Shown one piece after another: positions 10,281 to 21,847 of a stretch of DNA of 64,000 nucleotides. How positions within the stretch are numbered: the first letter of the stretch is position 1; each line of letters starts with the position of its first letter. Origin of the DNA: Rhyacophila brunnea. Lineage: Eukaryota > Arthropoda > Insecta > Trichoptera > Rhyacophilidae. The notes beneath the pieces are model-generated. The model did not search any database. It was not told the origin of the DNA and saw only the letters and a list, made by a program, of their open reading frames with translations. Position numbers and translations under genes: made by a program. The stretch lies in contig JAGYXB010000180.1 of assembly GCA_022495005.1 (NCBI GenBank), positions 372,001-436,000 of the forward strand, written 5' to 3'.

Positions 10281-10456
10281 AGTACACATACCGATTTTTT
10301 TTTCAATAATCGTTTACTATCGCGAGTTTCCCACTGGTTTATTAACATCATCTGGTACAGGTTTCTCGTCTGAGTAACATCAAATCATCATTCATGTAGA
10401 AGCGTTTGCTTGAGTGCTGCCAACTGATAATTTATTAAATTTCTTTGATGTTTCAG

Positions 10457-10580
10457 CGACGAAGCGACGCAAGTGCACCCTGGCGGGATGGGAGCGGACC
10501 AGGAGGACTGGAGACGCCTTAGGCTGGAATCGGGCGGTGATGAGTTCTGTGGACAACATGGGAACCAAAATAGGAAACCA
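10457..10580 (+). CDS. Candidate internal exon of an unidentified host gene
   Basis: A 124-bp GC-rich island stands out from AT-rich surroundings. It is bounded by a T-rich acceptor (TTTCTTTGATGTTTCAG, ending at 10456, with CTGATAAT upstream as a possible branch site) and a consensus donor GTGAGT at 10581. After one leading base it is open for 41 codons and ends exactly at the donor. That reading has a Gly/Asp/Glu/Arg-rich composition (for example GADQEDWRRLRLESGGDEF). A second frame (from 10459) is also open to the donor, so the frame is not certain. I found no other copy in the window. It could be a 5' UTR exon or a chance match; no family is recognised. Confidence 0.4.
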
Positions 10581-10743
10581 GTGAGTTATTTTTCTAATTA
10601 TATTGTACTATTTTAAAAAAAATGTTTATCGAGTGATATTATCATGTTATTAGTTTAACAAGTTGAATATACGTAAATAAATGTGTTTTTCGAGGCGGTA
10701 TGACAGTTGTAGTGAAAGCATCGCTAAAATTATACATGTATAT

Positions 10744-11334
10744 CAGTGGCGAAGGGTAGAGGTAGGCTGTTAAGATCTAACATAAATAGTGCATACGAAA
10801 CTTTGTCAGTGATACGTATTTTTTCCATTGAAATAACACTACAATTGTTTACAGATGGTGTTACCTAATTAGTTTAAAAAAATCATATAAACCCTATGAA
10901 ACGAAGTCATAATGGAAAACAGTAAAACAATACTCGTTTATCTATAAAATATCTGAAATTGTGGAATTAAACCATACATAACTTTGAATATTTTATAGAT
11001 ATAATATTATTTTTATCTATTATAGTTTGGTTTAGGCAGGGTTTAATGATTTAAAAAAAATCAACCAACAATTTGTGTAATATGTATTATTAATGCAAGG
11101 AAAACAAACAAGTATCAATTAAAAAAGTGTGCACTATTTTTTTCTGATTGCCGATAGCATACCAAAACTATCATGGTTTGGTTTAGGCAGGATTTATTTT
11201 ATTTTTAAAAATTAGCCAACACCATCTGTAAATTGTAGTCTTAGCTCAATAAAAAGAAATACTTGTGACTAATAAAGTTTAATGTGCACTATTTATGGCG
11301 GATCTTAACAGCCTGACTCCACCCTTCGCCACTG
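10744..11334. mobile_element. hAT MITE family M1, copy 1
   Basis: The element starts CAGTGGCGAAGGGTAGAGG and ends CCACCCTTCGCCACTG. The terminal inverted repeats extend over about 120-150 bases (the AAATAGTGCA and ACTTTGTCAGTGATACGTAT segments recur inverted at the far end). There is no coding capacity. Seven copies or parts occur in the window. The flanks of this copy do not show a clear duplication. Confidence 0.85.
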
Positions 11335-11744
11335 ATATTATATAATATCAAAGAATGTGTTTTGTTTTAGTTTGTAATAGTCAAAATATAACTTACGAGA
11401 GAGAACTCACTTTGTATTTGACGTTTTAATGAAAATATATATTTTTTTAAATTCAAAGTGTAGCAATAGATTATGAAAAGATACATGAAGTTGAAACAAA
11501 TCTAGTTCCACATAAATGTATATAATATATTTTCAGGTATTATGATAACATTTTATCAAGATGGTGAGATAGACCTTATGATACTTTGAGGGGTTTTGAA
11601 AGGGTCGAAAATGTCGTGTATCTAGACTTCTTTATACTAATAAAAATTAATTTAAAGAATAATTATTGCTGTGCAGGTAACAAATAATGAGAATTCGGTT
11701 TATTGAAGGTATTGAACCGACACTTGAAATAAATATTGTGCAAA

Positions 11745-12350
11745 ACACTAATAAGATCAGTAGCCATGTATGGCTCGGAGACCTGGTGCACGACCAAAAG
11801 TATGAAAATATTGTTGGGCGCATTTGAGCGGAGCGTGCTGCATAGTATCTTCTGACTCACAAATGACACACAGTTGCGGTGGAGACGGAGATACAATTAC
11901 GAGCTGGAAGCTTTGTACGGGAGGCGCATATCGCACAGTGAAAAATATAAGACCAGAAGAACCATTGAAGTTAATCCCTCCAAACCAAAACCCGTCACGC
12001 ACCACACCCGCTCTTAATCGAGCATATCACGTAGCCCTACATTGGCGATGTGAAGCATTTAGTTCAGTTTTTGACCGAAAATGCCCTAAGAGAAAATACC
12101 CAGGACTAAGATTGCTACGCTCAAAGTGAGCTCTGACTGAGTTTAAAGTTACTTTCTAATACAAAGTGCCGGGGAGAGAAGAGCACAGGGAAATTATAAA
12201 AATGAAAATGATTCTAGTGTGTATATAACAAAAATAATGAAGCTAATCATACGGACAGCAAAAATTATGTGAAGAGATCTTCGATTTTAGACCGCATTAG
12301 ATAACTGGGCAATGTACACAGACATTCGGAAAGCGTTAGTAAATTGTACG
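11745..12350 (+). pseudogene. RTE-type LINE C-terminal remnant
   Basis: The plus strand reads VAMYGSETW, then FERSVLHSI, then (in another frame) WRRRYNYELEALYG and, near the end, ALDNWAMYTD. YGSETW...FER..LR.I followed by WR.RYN.EL is the hallmark of the region after RT in RTE-like endonuclease-reverse transcriptases. Compare 36843-37412, where the same order is seen. There are several frameshifts and stops. Confidence 0.65.
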
Positions 12351-12354
12351 TAAA

Positions 12355-12775
12355 ACATTTCACCGTGGCACAGTTTGCCATGAGCTTTCTTATCGGAAAG
12401 AGATGATCGTATACTATACGGTTTTCAATTTTATTACATTCAATATGAACATTAATTCAATTTTCATAGATGATTTTGGCAAAATTCATTAATTCAAGAA
12501 TGAAAAACTAACCTAACCTAACCAATATTTCCAGTGTATCGGCTATTTTCAAAATTTGTTTACCGCTGGCTTCCTGTAAATCTATTAGAACTGTGTTGCT
12601 TAGAACTTTATTTAGACATGAATTTTATGTCAGTACTAGGTATTTATACGACCCACAGAGGTTGGACGGTCGTTAATATATGGCCATATATTTCCGATAC
12701 AATGTTTCACGGTGAAGTGTGATACGGCGTATTGCATACGTACAAGTTTCCGGACACGTTCGAAAAGCCGGTCGA
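12355..12775 (+). repeat. Dispersed repeat J, copy 1
   Basis: This approximately 420-bp segment contains AACCTAACCTAACC and TTTAGACATGAATTTTATGT and has GC-richer ends with TTTCACCGTG in inverse orientation at both sides. It matches 28895-29325 (inverted) and 54125-54880 (interrupted by a MITE). The ends look like degenerate TIRs, so it may be an old DNA element. Confidence 0.65.
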
Positions 12776-12872
12776 CCTCGTACGAGATGGACTAATAGTG
12801 TCGAATATTGAAAGACAAATAGCGTCCTATACTAGAAGGGACAGACGAAGATATAGGCAGATGGTGGAGATG
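12750..12872 (+). pseudogene. LINE polymerase C-terminal fragment
   Basis: The plus strand translates, with one frameshift, to RKAGRPRTRWTN and then RRDRRRYRQMVEMTKT. GRPRTRW followed after about 25 residues by R..YR.MV is the usual end of RTE/CR1-like LINE proteins. The repeat K sequence follows at once. Confidence 0.6.
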
Positions 12873-13195
12873 ACCAAGACCAGGGAACTCAGAAATAATG
12901 GGAACTGAAATACATAACGGGTAAGGCGATAGCAGGTAACCGACTCGAGTAAGGAAAAATCCGGGTTAAACTTACACACGTGTCAAGAATACGTTTTACA
13001 TCGAATACCGAAAACTGCTCTCGGTTTATGCATTTACGCTCATTTAATGTTGGTGTATTACATATACTATTGCACGTGCATAATGCGTGCTTCATTTTCG
13101 TAGGACACTCTCACATTCAAAACCCTGCATCAAGATGCGGTGTATTGAATATAGCTTATCGGTATTCTATTTATTATCTGTTCTGTGGCCAAGAC
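12873..13195 (+). repeat. Dispersed repeat K, copy 2 (possible LINE 3' UTR)
   Basis: CAGGGAACTCAGAAATAATG through TTATTATCTGTTCTGTGG matches 7222-7540 with scattered differences. It lies directly behind the LINE protein tail. Confidence 0.6.
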
Positions 13196-13728
13196 CCACG
13201 TAGGATTGTAGCGCGTACATTTTAATCCGAATATCGAGAAAGCTTTTGAAATTTCTTAAGAATAAATTAAATTTATTATTAGATTTTTAAACATAAAAAT
13301 AGTAAAAAAAAAACTTACCACATAGTATACATATTTCAATTTAGTTTCTTAGAAAAAATATAAAAAGCTTTTGATAAATATTTATACTTAATACGTTCTA
13401 ACATAATATATCTCAGAGTATAAATAGCTTGAAAAATTGATCTTTCGAACGTGGTTGATAGTCATCTATCAAATTCAAATAATGATATTGTTATGATAAA
13501 TTATTTTTTACATATATATTACTCAGGAGATATATTACGAGGTGTTGGAAAAATTGACGAGTCGTATATCAGGGGAGCCTCTGTGTGATTAATGCATGCA
13601 TTTCTATGAATTCTCTATACAATGAGATTTTTTTACTTTATCTTTTTATGTTCCGAAATGATTCTGAGCAAGTTTTTATCGAAAGATTAGAAAGCTTTTG
13701 TGAAAGTTTAATAGACCAGTGGGCTTAT
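13196..13728. other. AT-rich stretch without a recognised gene
   Basis: I see no coding signal or repeat match in this interval. Confidence 0.4.
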
Positions 13729-13737
13729 TCTACACGC

Positions 13738-14293
13738 AAGGTGTCTATGGACGGCTATTGACGATAGTTTATCATATTTATGTATTGAGGTATTATAATA
13801 ATTGTTACAATACGTTAACCGTCTAAACTGTCAAAACCGTCTATCTCGCTCTAAAAGTTAACACAGCCAAGAGTGTGGTTGTTAAAACATAGCACTTTTT
13901 GACAGTTTAGAGGCACGAAAAAACCGCGGCCCGCGAGCAATATTTAATTTTTGAAAACGATTCACGTTTTTATCTTTTAACGCCTTTTTCAACTACAAAA
14001 TTGACACCTGAAATTAAAAAAATGTTAAAAGACGCCAAACAGTTCTATTCCTCTCATGAGATTGTTTTTTTTTAATAACATAGTGTACATAGTGTACATA
14101 TTATAAAAATGGTAGGTATTTTACTTGCGGCCCGCCGCTAATTTTGAATTCATGAATTTTGGCCCTTCATCTGAAAAGTTTGCCCCCCCCTGTTTTTAGA
14201 CGGTTAGATTATTGTAAGAATTAACCACCTCAATACATAAATATGACAAATTACTATCGATAACCGCCGATAGCCGTCTAGTGTATAAATTAA
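13738..14293. mobile_element. Long-TIR MITE containing a nested hAT end
   Basis: The left arm (13750-13835: GACGGCTATTGACGATAGTT, then CATATTTATGTATTGAGGT, then TAACCGTCTAAAC) is repeated inverted at 14205-14283. The inner part (about 13915-14200) has GCGGCCCGC on both sides and ends GTTTGCCCCCCCCTG, which reads outward as the hAT-type CAGGGG(G)GGGCAAAC end. So a hAT fragment appears to sit inside the MITE. Confidence 0.65.
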
Positions 14294-14669
14294 CTTTGTG
14301 GGAAAAACGTTAGGACAAAATATATAAACTAAAATGACAAGCAATATATTTTTTAAATTAAGTAGGCACATTTATAACAGCCTTAACATATAACTTACGT
14401 ATTCACTATAATGTGTTATACTTCATTTATACATGCCAATTTTGGTTGTATATACTATATAGAATAGACCCACAGGAATTATATTTTATAAATATTTTAT
14501 ATTATATTTTGGAGATAATAATTATGAATATTTTGTAAACTTATTATGATGCACTGTTTTTTTCTCATTTTTGGAATTATCAACATATTATCATGGTCAG
14601 TGACGTCTAATGGCGGTAGACAAATCATGTTTTGCTAAGGGGCGGCAAACGAAGGAACAAACACGATCA

Positions 14670-14785
14670 TTACAATTTTTGTGAGTGCACATAGTGCCTG
14701 AAGATGCCAAAAGGCGAAACCCGGGTCGGAAAAAAACGACTCAAATGGAATAGCATACAAATTAAATCCATTAGAACCTAACAAT
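14670..14785 (+). ncRNA. Hammerhead-ribozyme-like motif of a Penelope-type element, solo copy
   Basis: At 14698-14727 the order of core elements is CTGAAGA (fits CUGANGA), a GCC/GGC stem closed by AAAA, GAAAC, and a very short ACCC/GGGT stem ending in GTC. This is the hammerhead order with a minimal stem III, as known for ribozymes in Penelope-like retroelements. The flanks (GTGAGTGCACATAGTG before, AATGGAATAG and AATCCATTAGAA after) are shared with 61593-62185. Stem I is not convincing from the sequence, so activity is uncertain. Confidence 0.55.
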
Positions 14786-15581
14786 ATAAGGTAAATTTTT
14801 ATCTACAATGAGTATATTTTCTTGACGGAAATAGGAGACACATTATTTGAACGATTTTCTTAGATTTTTCATTAAAAAGCCATCTTGAATGAGAGAGCTT
14901 TTTGTAGCACTCTTTCCAACATTTCTTTTTGTTCACACAATTTTTACTTTATTTTTATAAGGTCTGGTGCCGGATGTTTTCTTGAGTTCGGTAAAAATAA
15001 ATCTAAAAAACACCATGCTAGAAATAAAGACCTGTCCTCTTAAATAAATGCGAGTTGGTTACCGTAGTTACAACATAAAGATCATAGATCATATTAACGT
15101 GCGATTTGTCTTATTAATGGATCGTAAAAAAAACTACAGATTTAACTGTATTCATGAAATGAAAGACACTTTGTTAACCCTTTCATTCGTAGATGTAACT
15201 GCTGTAATATTCGCTTATATTAGGTATATTATATAAACGTATATATATATATATATATGCAAAATCCTTGGCTGATCTTGATAGATTAGAGGCTGTTTTT
15301 CAGCCTCCTGCGGTGCCTTAAGGAAAGCCTTTACTAAAGACCGGCCATTTTTCACTCTGAAAGATTTTCCTTTCACGCCTTACAATTTCTACAAGTTGCA
15401 TTTTTATATAAAAAAAAGGTTTTCTTCTCTTTTGTCTGATCAAAGACTTGTTTTTTTAGCTTTCTATTTGTGTTTATTATTATCAACAGTTTTCTTTCTG
15501 AATTTTTTTTTTTAAATTTTACGCTATTATGCTATTGTAACTGTTTTGTTATTCATAAAACACTTTTTAAATTATTTTTGA
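14786..15581. other. AT-rich stretch with an (AT)n run
   Basis: An AT microsatellite lies at about 15240-15258. A 62-codon frame at 15048-15236 has no recognisable feature. Otherwise I see nothing assignable. Confidence 0.4.
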
Positions 15582-16110
15582 AGTTATACTTCTTTAGGAA
15601 TGTTTGGAAAATTAGATCAAAGTGTATTTTTTGCGTGTGACATGTAACACATAATTTATTTTATCACGCAAAAAAAAAACACATACGATTGGATTCGAAC
15701 CAACGATTGTTCGGTTACCAGCCCAATGCACAACCATTACGCCACAGTATGATACTGCAATCGTGACGATTATACAGTATGATATTATAGTTTAGAATTG
15801 TTCCGTTGCTAGGCAGCGAATTTATTATTGTTAGCCATTTGCAATTACTTACGTAAACAAACTATTAAACGTCATAGAGGCAGTTATTAATTTAAAAATA
15901 AAAACAACGATAAATAATTATATAATTTAGTAATATAAGTTAAAGTGTATATAAATAAATCAACGGCATTTCAATAAGCGGTCCCTTTTCTTGAGTGTGT
16001 AATTTAACAAGATAATTAAGAGCTAGTCGAAGAATCTAGGTTATCACAAGTTTTGTTTTTGTTTTGTTACGCCAAAGAAGCATAACTTTTAACGCGCCTA
16101 CATAAGTACA
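15582..16110. mobile_element. Long-TIR element P, copy 2, with embedded tRNA-like SINE
   Basis: The left end GAAGTTATACTTCTTTAGG and the right end AAGAAGCATAACTTTTAACG are inverted versions of each other. The minus-strand tRNA-like unit at 15680-15750 has B box GGTTCGAATCC and A-box-like TGGCGTAATGGTTGTGC. This copy lacks part of the 9466-10280 interior. Confidence 0.6.
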
Positions 16111-17393
16111 CACTTTGATTTTTTTAATGTATGTTTGGCGGTATATAAGGTGGAGGAGATAGAAGGTCGTGGTTGTTCTTAGGTTTCGAGGGGAGGGTTT
16201 ATTGATCGATACAAAAATACGATAAAAACGATAATAAAGATCGTGGGTATGGATGTATTGGTGTTCGAGCGATTATTATATTAATGAACTGAATGAGACT
16301 GGATTCGAGTAGAATGATAGTTGACTACGTCAAGTGAAAGACTCGTGTCGATAGTAGTGAGTTGCGTGACGGATTCGATGAGTGAGTAAGGATTTATGGA
16401 TTGTCCTTCTTATTTATACAAATGCATTCCATACATTACAAGAAGTTATGATTGAGGAAATTCTGACAATTGTTTTGTTTTGACAAACTTATTAAGTGTG
16501 TCACCCATGTAATGCTGAATGATATGATTGCTACATTGTGTATTAATGTGATATTTTATGTTATTTTTTGTATACTTTCAATAAAAATATTTTATTATCG
16601 CAGTTTAGTAAACTGCGATGGACGTGTGACGCACTCGAAATGGAAAAGTTTACGAACCGGAGCGCTTGAAAATTTTCTGAGGATGTTAACATGGTTATCA
16701 AATTTTATGGGTATTTTACAAACATAAGTGTGCTAGATTTTTTGTTATATGGCATAGCTCAGACGGTCAAAATATTTTAACCACGAGACGGAGCGATAAT
16801 TTAATAAGAACCAGAACGGCGCTCCGGTGAGATCCGGTAAATTTCGAGCCCTGGACGTGTGTTAAAACCACCACTTAAGAAATCATTTGTATCGGGGTGA
16901 ACGACGGAATCTGGAAAATTCACAAGAAATTTTACAATGCAATTTTGTACGGAATATAATATTAAACAAGTGGCACATTCAAACATTCTATTTTCTTGAA
17001 AATATACGAGTATGTTAAGAATTATTTATAATTAGTACACTTAGGGCCTATGTTAGTCGCCAGTTATAGTATGTTTTAGTTATAAAATAGAAACACTTCC
17101 GGTTTTAGTATTTATTCCGAGTTTACAGAGATCAATCAACAGATGATACTTCAAACGGTATACGGAAACAGATTATCAAGATAAGACGACTCGCTCGACC
17201 AAATAACCAGATGAACTTGTCAAAGAATTAGTTTAGTTTAGGGAGGTATCACATTTTTGAAAACTAGATACAACACGTATCACTAGAAACGAATCTCGGT
17301 AGTATAAGGTGCTTACTTTCAAAATATAGGACCTGTATGATCAAAAGGGTCAGAGCTAATTGGACTATAAACTGACTGGCTGTATAACTGTGA
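16111..17393. other. Unassigned stretch
   Basis: 16140-16400 is moderately GC-rich and has a TATATAAGG; it shares a loose pattern (GATTCGAGT, then TTATTTATACA) with 46240-46300, so the two may be parts of one LTR-like repeat. GC-rich words near 16640-16900 (ACCGGAGCGC, TTTCGAGCCCTG) resemble 21700-21750. No gene is supported. Confidence 0.35.
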
Positions 17394-17573
17394 ATTAAAT
17401 CCTGATTCATCTACATAGTGCTTGCAACGTCTAGTCTCTTTTCGAAGTTACGCCGCTGTATATAGAGTTAAATGTTAAATCCTAATCTGTCTACATAGCG
17501 CTTGCGATGTCTAGTCAATGGGCCGCGCAATCTATGGGTCTATTTTAGAAGTTATGCCTGCTATGGTACGTAA
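17394..17573. repeat. Diverged tandem duplication, about 75 bp unit
   Basis: AAATCCTGATTCATCTACAT followed by GTGCTTGC and GTCTAGTC at 17397-17440 is repeated as AAATCCTAATCTGTCTACAT and CGCTTGC...GTCTAGTC at 17474-17517. Both units end in GAAGTTA(C/T)GCC. Confidence 0.6.
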
Positions 17574-18224
17574 TAAACGGGGAGGTGGGTTCTCTTCCCG
17601 TGAGGTCACTATATTATATATATCAGCTCAGTATTCTTAAAGCCAGATTGTTTTATTATTTTACTTCTACTACTATAATATTACTGTTGCACTATACTAC
17701 TGTTATTGGGTCACATGGTATATTGTTGTATTAAAAATAATTCTTCATTTGATGGTACCTAGATCCGGAATAAAACCTCATTATATTAAAAAAAACCTTT
17801 TTAAAAAAATGGGAGTTTTAATGGCTCTTACAAAAATCCATAAAGTAGATAGATGTGTTTCAGAGGTATGCTTTGTGAGTAACAGTTGCAAATCTCTCAC
17901 CGAATATCGTTTGTAATAATTACCACGAAATATAAATAAGTCTCCCTTAAGTAAGGTAATAAATTTTCCCCTTTCGTTTTTAGTTTGTAACGTTCTTGGA
18001 GCCGTTACAAGAGGCACTCGCATTGTTCAGTAATTGCGAATTCGGGTTATTATTTCACGAAAAATACATTCATTATTTATACGAATGGACAACGTAACAT
18101 TTTTTTAGGGGTGTGTCCTCCGCAAATGACAGCATCGCAGGATCATAGCGAGGTTGCAAAGCAGAAGATCAATATTTTAAATCTGAAAAAGAATTCGCTT
18201 CAATGATTAAGTTACGATATTAAT
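17574..18224. other. AT-rich stretch without a recognised gene
   Basis: A minus-strand 80-codon frame at 17781-18023 has no family features. I see nothing else. Confidence 0.4.
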
Positions 18225-18965
18225 AATGAGTAAATAATTACAAGATAAAACGAACTTTTTATACACGTTTTTAAATTTTCTGTTGAATCATATAAACTTG
18301 ACTTGATTAGTTTAAAAGATCAAAAAAATTCGTACTTGATAGAAATAATACTGAAATGTCATTTTGACATTTCATATCGATTACCATAGTAACGCAGGTA
18401 TATATTATTAATTTAGTTGCTAGGACCCCAGACCCCTAGCAACCAATAATAGTGGATTGGATCACGGATTTCTTCCGAAATAACTTTTCATACAAAACAA
18501 AATTAACTAAAAATGAAATCAATTCTACTTAAAGATGGCTAAAAGTATTTAAAAAAAGCATTGGCATCGTGTTCTGATATATTCTAAAAGTTTCAAATGT
18601 CTAGCTTGTCGGGAAATTAGTTAAAAGTCGATTCCAAGACTTGTACCGAATAAACAACTACTGGACAAATAAGAATACGACCTAATAAAAACGTAAAAAA
18701 ATGATTGATGAAATGCATATTGTACCTACGATCTAGCATATAGATTGGATTACGGATTTCTTCCAAAATAACTTTTCATACAAAACAGAATTAACTAAAA
18801 ATGAATTCAATTCTACTTAAAAATGACTAAAAGTATTAAAAAAATGCATTGGCGTCGTGTTCTAATATATTCTAAAGGTTTCAAATGTCAAATCGATTGC
18901 AAGATTTGTAGCGGATAAACAACCACCGGACAGATAAGGATACGACCTAATAAAAACATTGTAAA
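18225..18965 (+). repeat. Dispersed repeat L with partial tandem copy
   Basis: 18225-18713 matches 29465-29905 (AATAATTACAAGATAAAA, then GTTGCTAGGACCCC with its inverse CCCCTAGCAACC). Its second half (ATTTCTTCCGAAATAACTTT to ACGACCTAATAAAAACG) is repeated at 18748-18955 with about 10% differences, so a partial tandem duplication occurred here. Confidence 0.65.
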
Positions 18966-18968
18966 AAT

Positions 18969-19085
18969 TAGTAGTGAAGGGTGGAGGTAGGCTGTTAGGA
19001 ACGGCCATAAATAGTGCACATTAAACTTTGTTAGTCGTACGTATTTGTTTTTATTGAACTACGACTACAATTTACAGATTATTTT
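18969..19085 (+). mobile_element. hAT MITE M1, single arm (partial copy)
   Basis: AGTGAAGGGTGGAGGTAGGC and the following AAATAGTGCACATTAAACTT are one TIR arm of family M1. The copy breaks off after the ACAATTTACAGAT segment. Confidence 0.75.
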
Positions 19086-19199
19086 AAGAAATTATATGAC
19101 AATGTTAATCTAAAGTAATCCTAACTCAACTGAAAAATATACACGTGTCATATTTATACATAATCATGAGAATATATTAATCAGGCTTACTATTTTTAC

Positions 19200-20190
19200 C
19201 AGTGGCAAAGGGTGGGGATAGACTGTTAAGATCCGACATAAATAGTGCACATTAAACTTTATTAATCAAACGTATTTATTTTCATTGAACTAAGACTACA
19301 ATATTATGTAGAAAGTATTTGTTAGTTATTAAAATTCAATTAAACCTTGCGAAAATCAAACCATAATAGATTATCCTCAAAAAATACTTGAATACATGTA
19401 TTAATTAAGGCGCTAAGTACCAAAAAAACAAAAACTGACATTTTTATAGAAAAATGTTCTACATACCAACGCCAATAACTTCAACTATAGTCTAAGTGCC
19501 TCAAGCAAGTCAAAAAAATTCAGCAAAATAATTAAACTTGTCGACGTTGTAAGTCTGTTGGCGTGTTTTATTTATAATGGTGTAAGTAGCACTACAGTGG
19601 TCAACGGCATTCAATATAAAATAGCTGACGATTGTGTGTTGACACTTGCGAGTTCTTAATACCTAAAATTATAGAAGCTGCCGTGATTGTTTCACACTGT
19701 AAAACTACATTTTTCAAAAGGTCTGCTTCATGAAATTTTACTGCAATGACTCGGTATTTTATAACTACAGGCAATACTACTTTTTGGTACTTAGAGCCTT
19801 ATTTAATACACGTATTCATTTGTCTATCTATAAAATATCTAAAAATATGCAATCAAATATATATATAGAATTTTTATATATTATAGTTTAGTTTAGGCAG
19901 GGCTTAATGAATTTAAAAAAAATAACTAACGATATGTGTAATGTATTCTTAAACTAACGAAAACATAGAAATATGAATGAGAAACTTTGTACAATTTTGT
20001 CGTATCGCCCAAAATATACCAAAATTATTATAGTTTTTTTTAGGCAGGGTTTAATTGTTTTTGAAAACTAACCAACACCGTCTATAAGTTGTTGTCTTAA
20101 TTCAATAAAAACAAATACGTATGAATAACAAAGTTCAGTGTGCACTATTTATGGAGTATCTTAACAGCCTACCTCCACCATTCGCCACTG
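19200..20190. mobile_element. hAT MITE M1, copy 3, interrupted by another MITE
   Basis: It starts CAGTGGCAAAGGGTGGGGA and ends TCCACCATTCGCCACTG. At 991 bp it is about 420 bp longer than other copies, and the excess is accounted for by the nested element at 19390-19817. Confidence 0.85.
19390..19817. mobile_element. Nested MITE with 36-bp TIRs
   Basis: The left end GAATACATGTATTAATTAAG, continued by GCGCTAAGTACCAAAAA, is inverted at the right end (TTTTTGGTACTTAGAGCC, then TTATTTAATACACGTATTC). The 428-bp element lies inside an M1 copy, so it is younger than that copy. No superfamily can be assigned. Confidence 0.7.
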
Positions 20191-21079
20191 GTATATTATG
20201 GTTGGGAATGTTTCGTGGGAGTTTTGTAACAATATTGTTGCAAACACTTGTAATGTTCACAATCTATTAAAATAAATTGAAATTGCCCCATGCTCCAATG
20301 CAACCAATCCAACAGAGTGACAAGGTGAGTACGTAAATAATTATTTAAATTTTTGGTTCATTTTCAACCGCTTTCCCAGCGGTATTAAACTCAAATAAAA
20401 TTCCACGTAAAACAGTGTGTTTTGTATCCTTAAAAAGTCCGACGAAAAATACATGATTTACAGGTAAAGAGAACAATTTTCCAGTACAAGTCTGTCTGCA
20501 TCATAAAATATTCAATTGGCACCCTATCCTCGGAATACCCTTACCCTGGTAACATCCACAGTTTTTTTGGCGTAGTTCTCCCAGACATTCGCGGAGAAGA
20601 ACTTTTTTCCGACCTGAAATTTTAAAGATATTCTGAGGGTTTTTATTGTATGATAATGCTCCTCGGCGGAGGTAGATTTTTTATTTTTTTTGCTCTCACA
20701 GAGAAAAGCTTTTTTTATCTCACGATTGCGTTATTTTTAAATTTTATTTTTTTAAATGAATTAGTTATTTTGTGAAGATCACAATAAAGGCGAAATACAT
20801 TTCATTGTTTTGAACGTTTCGATATTTTAGACAAAATATAATAAACATTTTATAAAAATAAAACGTAAAGAGTGTAATTGTATTTTTGAAAGAAATTAAT
20901 TAAAAATTTTATTTTGCGTTTTTAATAAAAATATTACCTAGTTACCTAATATTGTTCGGAATATATTCGTCGTAACAAACGTTTATCGATTTACTTCTAG
21001 ATTCTAGGGCCCATTGTACACTTATTTTATAACAGAAATAATTACAAGATTAAAAGAACAACTTATTTACACATTTTTT
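20191..21079. other. Unassigned stretch
   Basis: This interval is AT-rich with a somewhat GC-richer patch at 20520-20690 that has no repeat match in the window. No coding signal is supported. Confidence 0.4.
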
Positions 21080-21300
21080 TTACAAATTCCGATCCCAATA
21101 AGATCATATTATGAGTCTCCACAGGGTGGAGGTTTGTATTAACAGATTTTTATTTTTACGGAAAATGGATATTAGTCATTTGTTAACCTATTTGGTCCAA
21201 ACACTGACTCAGACACAAATTGAAAAACAATATGTGTATTTTTCTAGACTCAGGACTCGAACCTGGGACCAACCACGTTATATTAGGCCGACGCATAAGC
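21080..21300 (-). mobile_element. tRNA-derived SINE, family N, copy 2 (inverted)
   Basis: Read on the minus strand it carries the same parts as 62643-62850: a head with B box GGTTCGAGTCC, the AAAACAATTTGTGT-type body, and a tail with ATCTGTTAATACAAACC. The plus-strand frame 21111-21470 that crosses it is not a gene. Confidence 0.7.
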
Positions 21301-21847
21301 CAAATGACGAAACTGTAATACAATACAGCAGTGAATGGGTTGAATCGTGTAGGCAAAATGCATCATTATACTTGACTACGCAATTAAATGCAGCGTGCGT
21401 GAAAGGTATGCAATATGGGTATTTATGCGATCGTGCAACAAAGACGCAAACTCTTTCACATGCAAATTGACGTACATCAAATAGAGACCGTTTACTGGTA
21501 GATATGCATATCTTTGGCAGATATAGAGATATTGTGTGTGTAACTACAAGCAGTATTGTTATATATTTTTTTTATATCATTGAAGCACGATAATAAAGTA
21601 TTTGGTTTTTTTTTTATTATGTGCGTATAATATGTTTAGAAATTAAATAAAAGGTATTGCAGAAGTTACTAACAGAGCAATAGTCTCAAGGAATTTACTA
21701 ACCGGAGCTGGGTTCCGGTTCACTCCGATTCATTTCGAGCGCTGTAAAAGTGACATTATATTTATCGGGGACAGAGAAAAAAAAATATTCTACTTACTTA
21801 AAGTACTGTTTTTAAAATGAATTTTTGACAAAAATGTACACATAATA
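21301..21847. other. Unassigned stretch
   Basis: It contains a GC-rich patch at 21700-21750 (ACCGGAGCTGGGTTCCGGT) that resembles 16640-16860. No gene is supported. Confidence 0.35.

Noticed and set aside
12510..12525. CCTAA repeats suggesting a telomere
   Set aside because: There are only two to three units, always at the same place in repeat J (also at 29140 and 54265). They are part of that repeat, not a telomere.
21111..21470. 119-codon frame as a gene
   Set aside because: It runs over an inverted SINE (21080-21300) and has no motif.
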